Assembly (NCBI RefSeq): GCF_036588685.1 | Contig: NC_086374.1 | Coordinates: 71,174,457-71,238,456 of the forward strand | Origin: Mytilus trossulus | Lineage: Eukaryota > Mollusca > Bivalvia > Mytilida > Mytilidae | DNA: 64,000 bases | Direction of reading: 5' to 3' | Part shown: in pieces, positions 55,621-64,000 of the stretch | Position numbering within the stretch: position 1 is the stretch's first letter | Layout of the letters: each line of letters begins with the position of its first letter | The notes under the pieces: generated by a model | Databases searched by the model: none | What the model was told of the DNA's origin: nothing | What the model saw: the letters and a program-made list of their open reading frames with translations, nothing else | Made by a program: the position numbers and the translations under genes

Positions 55621-56573
55621 TTTCCATCGCTTGACTTTACATCTCCAGCGCTAGACTTTATATCTCCATTGCTTGACTTTACATCTTCAGCGCTGGACAT
55701 TACATCTCCAGCGCTTGATTTTACATCTCCAGCGCTTGACTTTACATCCCCAGCGCTTGATTTTACATCTTCAGCGCCAGACTTTACATCTCCAGCGCTT
55801 GATTTTAAATCTTCAGCGCTTGAATTTACATCTCCAACGTTTGATTTTACATCTCCAGCCTCAGACTTTACATCTCCAGCGCTTGACTTTACATCTCCAG
55901 CGCTAGACTTTGGATATCTCCAGCACTATATTTTATACATCTCCAGCGCTAGATTTTACATCCCCAGTGTTAGACTTAAATCTTCAGCGCTTGACTTTAC
56001 ATCTCCAGCGCTAGACTTTAGATCTCCAGCGCTAGACTTTAGATCTCCAGCGCTGGACTTACATCTCCAGCGCTAGACTTTACATCTTCAGTGCTAGACT
56101 TTATATATCCAGCGCTATACTTAACATCTCTAGCGCTAGCCTTTTCATCTCCAGCGCTTGATTTTACATCTCACGCGCCAGACTTTACATCTCCAGCGCT
56201 TGATGTTATATCTTCAGCGATTACCCTTACATCTCCAGCGCTTGACTTTACATCTCCAGCGCCAGACTTTACATACCCAGCGCTTGACTTTAAATCTCCA
56301 GCGCTAGACTTTGGATTTCTCCAGCGCTAGATTTTATACATCTCCAGCGCTAGACTTTACATACCAAGCGCTAGACTTTGGATATCTCCAGCGCTAGATT
56401 TAATACATCTCCAGCACTAGACTTTACATCCCCAGCGCTAGACTTAAATCTTCAGCGCTAGACTTAAATCTTCAGCGCTTGACTTTACATCTCCAGCGCT
56501 ATATTTTACATCTCTAGCGCTAGCCTTTACATTTTCAGCGCTAGAATTTACACATCTTCAGCGCAGGACTTTA
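55621..56573 (+). repeat. 21-bp satellite array, right arm, unit 2
   Basis: About 45 monomers, inverted relative to 53930-54255, with the same higher-order variants as unit 1 (CTTTGGATATCTCC, TTTTATACATCTCC, TTAAATCTTCAG). Confidence 0.93.
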
Positions 56574-56829
56574 AAATACACTTTATAATCTATGTGAGAC
56601 CAACAGGGCTCCGTACTTATGCTTTAAAGTATTCTCGATATGATTTTTGTCTACAAAAATGCAGAAGGAAAAAACATCATCCAAGCGATACAACACCTAT
56701 ATGTGGTCGGTTAACAGTAACAGTCGTGCTGGCTTATCTGTAGATCTTATTGTGTTGAACACTTTGCTATTTGTTTTTTATGTCTTCGTTATAGTTTTTG
56801 CATCAAAAAAACTATAAAAAGTACAATTT

Positions 56830-57090
56830 GCACCTGTCCTACGTCAGGAATCTGATGTACAGTAGTTGTCGTTTGTTTATGTAATTTATACGTGTTTCTT
56901 TTTCCCGTCTTTTTATGTAGATTAGACCGTTGGTTTTCCCGTTTGAATGGTTTTACACTAGTAATTGTTGGGGCCCTTTATTGCTCCGTGTTGAAGGCCG
57001 TACAGTGACCTCTAATGGTTAACTTTTTTTATATTGTTATTTGGATGGAGAGTTGTCTCATTGGCACTCACACCACATCTTCCTATATCT
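56830..57090 (+). repeat. Rep3 copy, unit 2
   Basis: Counterpart of 23121-23395, with an internal loss of the words between GGGCCCTTTA and GCTCCGTGTTG. Confidence 0.78.
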
Positions 57091-58496
57091 AATCAATGTC
57101 AATACTCCTTTAAGAAGTCAATTGACGATTTCGACAAAGCTGACTTATTTGTAGATCCTATTTTGCTCAACATTTTTATATCTATACCATTCCACTTTAC
57201 CTATAAACGGTTAAGCAAAAATATATTGTTGGGTAAGAACTATTATTCAGGGGCATTTACTCCTATAAAGTATCAGTTTAAAATTTCGGCAATGTTGATC
57301 TATTAGTTGATTGTTTTATGTTTAAAATCTCTGTTATCAATATTTTTTCTCCATGCATCATAGTTTCTGCAAATAGAGCACAAGATTATCGACGATTTCA
57401 GCCATGTTTATTCATTTTGAGATTTTATTTTCGTAAACTTTTTTTTTTTATAGAAACCGTTCCTCTTTTTCGATTATGGTGTATTCCCAAATTAAAACAA
57501 AAAGAACATTTTCCAGTTGTAACAACTCCTTTTATGTTGCAATTAACTATTTCAACCATTTGACATATTCATAGATCGTTTTTTGTAAAAATATTTTTTT
57601 TTTAAGGCAATATCACTTATAATAAATTTATATGATGATTCTATTTATGTTGTCTTTGTACTAGATCTCATTGAACATTGTTGCTATTTACAGTTTCTTT
57701 CAATCATGGTTTCTGCTAAATTGCATAAAAATATATTTCCATGATTATAAATCAAACTTTGTTTTTTTTTTTGCTTTATTTGACAGTCTATTAGTATTTC
57801 TCTTAACTGATTGCATTTTTTTTTTAAACGATAATTTTACCAAAATATCTTATTTTTGACAAGCTTAAGGTAACCATGTCTTTTCATTGGACACATCCCC
57901 GGTTAATCTCTTTAAATAGGACTCCTTAAATAATATCCAAGTAAGAGAATATAACATTTATCTATGTAGATTCAAAGAATTATTTTTTTTAAACGTCACA
58001 ATAGACAAAGTCGGGCAATGACGACAAATGAAAAACGACCGACAGCGAGTGGAGGCAAAAGCTAAAATGGAGGTTTTATCATTGAAAAAAAAAAAAAAAA
58101 AAAACCAATGTCATGCATGGATATAATAAAACTTTTTATATATTAACTAGCCCAATATCTTAAACTTTTCAGGAACACATATGTGTCTGTATATAGAACA
58201 AATTTGTATGTGTAAACACGGTCCTATTTCATAACGTGGATTGATAAATGTTCAATTCATTTCGTAATTTGCTAAATTATAAACTACAAAACAACATTGT
58301 GGAAAATCTCCCTTTTATTATTTACAAGAAAACGATATAGTGTATACCTGTAATTTATTTATAATCCCTGTATAATATCTGTCAAAAAAATGTCAGGAAC
58401 TTATGGCGACCATCAAACGACAGGAGCAGAAACATGTAAACAATTATCAAAAAGATATAATATGTTTTTATTAATTTTTTTCAATAGCAGGTCTTA

Positions 58497-58945
58497 ATTG
58501 TTATTTGGATGAAGAGTTGTCTCATTGGCACTCACACCAAATCTGTCTATATCTATTTAAGAATGAGTGATATTTTATCGGGTGTTTTTCTATGTTGAAA
58601 TGTTATGCTATTGTTTCAGAAAAAGGGAGAAGGTTTGGTACCATTAAAACGTTTAATCCCGCTGCAAATGTTTGCACCTGTCCTAAGTCAGGAATATGAT
58701 GTGCAGTAGTTGTCGTTTGTTTATGTAATTTATACGTGTCTCTCGTTTCTTGTTTTTTATATAGATTAGACCGTTGGTTTTCCAGTTTGGATGGTTGTAC
58801 ACTAGTAATGTTTGGGCCCTTTATAATTTGTTTTTTGGTGTGAGCCAAGGCTCTGTGTTGAAGGCCGTACATTGACTCTTTAATGGTTTACTTATTTGGA
58901 TGGAGAGTTGTCTCATTGACACTCACGCCACATCTTCCTATATCT
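58497..58945 (+). repeat. Rep3 fragment plus Rep3 copy, unit 2
   Basis: Counterpart of 24811-25275; the end piece is at 58497-58554 and the longer copy at 58650-58945. Confidence 0.75.
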
Positions 58946-59317
58946 ATGATAAGGTTTTTTAAATGAAGTTTTTTTTGGGAGATACTAAGTAATATTTAAG
59001 AATGGGGTTGTTCAAATGATCAACAAGTTTTCCCAGATCGATTAGTATGTAATGAAAAATGAAAACGACACTCGATAAATATGTACACACCCTTTAAAAT
59101 AAAATATAAAAGATAGACACTTAGTCTGTCCCTCCCAAGATCTTTTTCGGATGACGTATTGTTAATGTTTTTCTTTATTTCAAGAATTTTATGTTTTCGG
59201 TAGAGCTTTGATCTTCTCAACTTTATAGACTCGGAAAAACTTCGTCTTGATTAAATATAAAGACAACTGTCTATTGTTGAAGACAGTATATAAAGGTGGC
59301 ATGGCAAAAAAGTCCGT

Positions 59318-60165
59318 GAATATGGTGAACTTGGACGATATCCCATTAATTTAGATATTAAAGTCCGTATGGTATCATTTTGGCTGAAATAAGTATGTGG
59401 TAAACCGATTAAATTATCAGCGACCATTTATAAACTACTGTTTAAACTGTCAAATGAAAATGATGTAAAGTTTAAATGGTTAAACCATGTTGAATCTATT
59501 TTTAATGAAACAGGATTATCTTTTGTGTGGTTATCTCAAACATGTATTAGTGACATTTGGCTAAAGAATACAATCAGAACATCACTCCAAGATCAGTTTC
59601 AACAAACATGGTTTTCAAATGTGCAAGCATGTTCGAAGACATTAAATTATCGAATTTTTAAGGATACTTTTGGGTTTGAGAACTATTTTGATATTTTAGA
59701 ATTTCGTGATATTTATACTTTATGCAAATTTTGAACCATCAACCATAAATTACCCATTGAGATAGGGAGATGGACAAACATTCAGAGAGATAGTCGAAAT
59801 TGTAACTTATGTAACTCTAAAGATCTTGGAGATGAGTATCATTATATTATGATGTGCACAGAGATGTCAATAAAAAGAAAAGAATGTATTGATAAACAAT
59901 ATTTAAATCGTCCAAATATAATTATGTTTAAAAAAATTATGAATTTAAATATAAAATCTAAATTGAGAAAGCTGTGTACTTTCATTAGATTTATAAATTC
60001 ACATGTGTGCCCTCCTGGCTAAATACTATCAGTATAATTGTAAATAGTGTACATATTTTGCTTTGTGTATTCATGTATTTATGTCTGTATTATTGATGTC
60101 ATGTAGTGCCTGTATACCATTGTAACTGCAAAGGTTTGACAGAATAAAGATATATATATATAAAA
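59318..60165 (+). mobile_element. 5'-truncated LINE, C-terminal 235 codons of ORF2, unit 2 only
   Basis: One frame runs from 59318 to the stop at 60020-60022: EYGELGRYPINLDIKVRM, FNETGLSFVWLSQ, IEIGRWTNIQRDSRN, then the zinc motif CNLCNSKDLGDEYHYIMMC. Two nonsense codons interrupt it, TAA 59390-59392 and TGA 59732-59734, with no frameshift. 3' UTR, AATAAA at 60143-60148 and a short (TA)n tail. Unit 1 has the unoccupied site (AAAAAAGTCCGTATAACAC at about 25607-25626). A different LINE family from 15905-17946, judging from its sequence and tail. Confidence 0.85.
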
Positions 60166-62709
60166 GAAACACTTTTCAATTTAACATTTTAAAAGTTTTA
60201 AAATTCTAAATATTGTTTTTAAATTTGATCATTTAGATATCTGTTCAAACTTTGAAAGTACAAAACTTAACGTGCAGTTTGAATCATTTTTCTCTTTTTG
60301 ATTGAATTTCGATTTTTGTATAAAGATATTAAAAAATAGAAAAGGGGCGAAAAGATCGAGCGGTACCTAAAGGTCGAAAAAAATAAAAGCGGAACGAAAC
60401 GAAACAAACCAAAAGAAACAAAATAAAATGAAATGAAATGAACAGTAACTGTTACTGAAAGATCAGAGGTAGACAGTTGCTAGCGTTGAAAACTTGGATA
60501 ACAAAATAAACATTTCTTAAAAACGAAGAATTCATTATAAACAAGAAGCACGGCTCGAATTATAAGTATTCTTATTTTGGAATAAAAAGCACACAATATA
60601 TCAAATCATTTTAAACTGCAAATTAAATGATTAGAAGGAGTTTTTTTTTTTCAACAAATTGGAGATAACAGTATTCTGAAATTTTTCAGGTTTTGCGTCT
60701 TTTGAAAAAAATATATTTAAACCTATTTAGCGCAGCAAGTCAAATAACATTTAAAACAAATCCCTATTAAAAGCTTGGCGATTCAGATCGATAGTTCAGA
60801 GCTATTTGGTTTCCCCAGCGCATAAACATTTAATTAATTATTTCGATTGATTTAATTTCTTGACCTTAAAATATTCCGCTTTTGAGCGTTCCTGGTGAAG
60901 TTAGATCCAGAAAAAGAGCTTCGGTAAAAGGCCTGTAGCCAGAAAAATCCCTACATTTGGCGGGTTACATTGACGTACTAAGCGGATATTTTAAAAATTA
61001 CAATTCACACAGATCGTCAACTTTAATAGTGCTTATTTGTTTTTCAAGATTGGAGAGGGAGGGGGTTAGAACTTCGAACACTCGAACAACCCCTGGCTAC
61101 TGGTGTTGGTAGCATGCAATTTGTAATGTTTTGTTTTAAAGTTTGATCGGTTACAAGACAATCATATCTTGTCTCTTATCATTGATTTCAGTTCAAAGTA
61201 TTAATACGGAGGGAATGCTGAATGTATAGTTTGAACATTGTGCTAGATATGAATGTTGACATCTATTTTACACGGCTACCTGCTTTACAAGCAGAATTTT
61301 AGTTTAAGAATTATATGAAATATGAGTAGCTTGGAACCAGGATACTGTTTAAATATATTCAACGTTAACATCTAACTGATCGTGCTGGTCTTGTTTAAGC
61401 TGAATACATTCATATTATATAAACGTGGTGAACCATAAACATTATTTTAAGCTTGCATATTTAAGTAATTGTTGCCACTGTACATTAAGCGCCCATCTAT
61501 CCATTTGTAGATGTCGGCCGTCATTTTGAAGTAGTTATTTGAAATTATTTCAAAAAGTTCATATCAACGATAAACAATTGATCAAGTTAAAATGACCAAT
61601 CGAGTTATCAACAATATGGCAATCGGAAATAAAAATATTGTCACTTAGGTGACACTACATTGGACTTGGATACCTGCACAAAGGGCCACACTAATGGTAT
61701 ATTTTTCAGGTGCGGATCTATGAATTTGAAAATATGGAGGTTTAGCTAGACAATGCTAGGACCTATGCTTCTAAATGATATGCATTTATCGTATATGTAG
61801 CTCTGTTATGAGTAGGCGGCCCCCTAAATCCTGCACTATCAAGGGATAGTTTCGTATTTATTATTTGCGCATGTTTAAGTTATCGCACGACAATCAACTG
61901 TGAGCAAAGTAAAAGTACGCGCTACGTCCAGTCTGAATGTGGCTTGTAAAGAGTGTCGCCATCTCTGCACGATGGATTTTGCCATTTTAGACATAACCAA
62001 TGCTGCTCAAGATAAACCAGGACAATGTAAAACGCTGAATTTTGAGTGAAGCATTTACCTACAGTACGCTGAAAATTTAGAACTTTTGAAAGTCAAGGAA
62101 ATACCAAAACCACAACAATTGAAGACGTGTTTGGACAAAGGAAAAGTTAAACCTTTCAAAATCCATCTACTGGCTCCTTTGCCCTAGGGAGAGGAAACGT
62201 AAGTTTCTTTGTAAAAAGACCTATTTTAAATGATTGTTAGTTGCCAGTTTCATGCTAGTTCAAGACGATTACAAACTTGTAGAGAGCTCGGTACTCTTTC
62301 TACACGCATCATTTTGACTATACTTTGCTGCGTTCTTTTACTTTGCTGAAAGCGGATTGGCGTAACTTTAAAAGGTACAACAAAACGTTGTCAAAGGGAG
62401 CCAACATTTAACTTCAAAAGGGAGAGGATTTTTGTCAAGTGAAAAAAAATATTTTCGCGCTAACCGCAAATAATTCAGTACGGTTTTCCATGATATCAAT
62501 CAAATCATTTTGTTCAAAATTTAACACAATCATGAGGTATTAGGATAATCTGGAGATCGAATATTTTTGTACACTGCATAAACAAAAATTATTATTTTTC
62601 GTGAAATTGTGGATCATAATACTTTTTAGGGAAAATCATACCCCCTTTTGTTGGGTTTAATGTTCGCTATCTGACTAGGCTCTTACCTTTTCAAATTCAG
62701 TGTTCAGCA

Positions 62710-63938
62710 CCTGAAATTTTCAGGGATTATGTAGAATCACTGGCTAGTTGAGTGATTATGTAGAATCCCTGAAATTTTCAGAGATTATGTATAATCATTA
62801 GAAAAAACATCAGGGATTCTACATAATAACTGAAATGAAGAAATAGTTGTATTTATAAAAAAAAAGTTAATAAAAATAAAATAATTAATTCTATAAAATC
62901 ACATAAAAACATCATAATAAAGTAACAAAAATTGTAACAATATATCAAAATGTTAAACCCATTTTTTTCTAAAGTTGGGCACACTATATTAAAATGTTAA
63001 ATATAGTTTCCTTTTCCTTCACATATCGAATCAGATTTTAACAACACGCCGAAGAGAAATAAAAAGTTCAGTAAAAACACACGAAGGTACCCCCCCCCCC
63101 CCCACACACACACACACACACACAAAAATTAAAAAAAAAATGAATGGGAATTTTCCAATCTTGAACTGGTTCGAGCTAGAAAGATAAAGATGCCCTTGTT
63201 TTGTGGTCAGGCAATATCCTTTTTTATACCTTTTTTTAAGAATTGCCATTATGTTTTTGGGGTTTCCCTTTCCTTTTTTATCCTGTCGAATTGCTATGAG
63301 AATATGCAAGCTTCCTCTTACAGTTTGTTCTATTTGTCAATCCCAAGTGCTGCCTGTTTTTCTTTTCATTTAGATGTCTAAGTTCTCACAGTTTGAATTT
63401 CTTGCAAATTGTTCTTTGAACAACAAAAAAACACACAAAAAAGTTGTTCTATAATCTACTTCACCATTTGCTTTACATGTATCACAAATAACATGCTTGT
63501 GGATTTACAAATAGAGCATGAATATCCATTTGACGATGGCTTTTAATAAACAAACAATACATGTAACGCTATCGTTATAAAGGGAAGGTTAATATTAATA
63601 TTATATATTCTTCAACTAAACCTTGTGTTGGTTATATCTTTTAGAGCATCCCCTGTGTTTAAAAGCTAAATTATTTCATCTGGCAAGGAAAATGAAAGAA
63701 ACTTAAAAGTCTATATCAATTTTGTTTATAAAACAAAGGACCATTAAATTATTCATAATCCCTGAAATCATATTAGGGAATTTGTAGAATAATTATCAGA
63801 AAATGATCAGAGACTATCTAAAATCACTTGTCACTTTCAGGGATTATATATAATTACTAATGATTTTAATGATTCTACATATTCCCTAAAAAATCAGGGA
63901 TTCTACATAATCCTTGATTATACAAATTCACTGTAACA
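62710..63938. mobile_element. TIR transposon, left end deleted, unit 2
   Basis: Same element as 28428-29680, including the right terminal repeat ending TGTAACA (63932-63938) and TATC after it. The left terminal repeat is gone: the sequence passes from GTTCAGCA directly into CCTGAAATTTTCAGGG. It could no longer be cut out by a transposase needing both ends. Confidence 0.85.
63090..63124. repeat. poly(C) and (CA)n run, unit 2
   Basis: Fourteen C and about ten CA units; longer CA tract than in unit 1. Confidence 0.9.
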
Positions 63939-64000
63939 TATCTATGATAAGTTTATTTAAATACGTTATAGCAGTATCCTGGCTCCAAGCTACTCATATT

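Larger units (their letters stand above)
56590..59312 (-). pseudogene. orphan TRIM-like leader without coding exon, unit 2
   Basis: Counterpart of 22880-25620, about 97% alike by eye. The coding exon is missing here too, so the loss predates the unit duplication. Rep3 copies at 56830-57090, 58497-58554 and 58650-58945. Confidence 0.62.
60170..64000. mobile_element. large inverted repeat, unit 2, cut by the window edge
   Basis: Left arm about 60170-61750, loop to about 62680, then a shortened right arm. It keeps about 150 bp (about 60575-60730) that unit 1 lost. The right arm confirms that segment is ancestral, since the reverse complement of about 30200-30370 matches it. The inner right arm and one end of the TIR element are deleted at 62710-62716. 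The outer right arm continues past the window. Confidence 0.78.

Overview
The window looks like nuclear DNA of a bivalve mollusc, most likely a mussel (Mytilus). It is AT-rich and gene-poor, its genes carry eukaryotic splice signals, and it is full of short dispersed elements of kinds I associate with mussel genomes. That assignment rests on my recognition of the repeats and of the gene family; no search was run.

The only host genes are five copies of one TRIM-like gene, all on the minus strand. Each copy has one coding exon for a RING-less protein: two B-boxes, a coiled coil and a C-terminal NHL-like beta-propeller. Copy 2 (8681-10366) and copy 3 (32479-34185) are open. Copy 1 (1741-3433) has two frameshifts, copy 4 (40976-42673) one in-frame stop, and copy 5 (48918-50602) a one-base loss in a T run. 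Every copy has a splice acceptor just 5' of the ATG and a matching donor 1.9-2.7 kb upstream, so I infer a non-coding first exon and a long first intron in all five. Two further blocks (22880-25620 and 56590-59312) match this intron/upstream region but have no coding exon; they read as relics of a lost member.

The window is a large direct duplication. Unit 1 runs from about 1.7 to 30.8 kb and unit 2 from about 41 kb to beyond the right edge; copy 3 lies between them. Similarity by eye rises from roughly 80-90% on the left (copy 1 versus copy 4) to 97-99% on the right. The units differ by discrete events: unit 1 has about 6.6 kb (13676-20300) that unit 2 lacks, and a small repeat near 5012-5158; unit 2 has two LINE fragments (45430-46655, 59318-60165), a 21-bp minisatellite expansion and a 473-bp microhomology deletion. 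Uncollapsed haplotypes are an alternative to a true duplication.

The non-genic part is rich in inverted structures. (a) At 20106-22868, repeated at 53930-56573, two arrays of a 21-bp satellite point in opposite directions around a 1.2-1.3 kb inverted-repeat element, which itself contains a second inverted-repeat element. (b) At 25635-30795, repeated from about 60170, is an old inverted repeat with arms of about 1.4 kb. One arm was later hit by a 1253-bp TIR element flanked by TATC. LINE remnants lie at 14218-14789, 15905-17946, 45430-46655 and 59318-60165. No RNA genes, CRISPR arrays or viral genes were seen.
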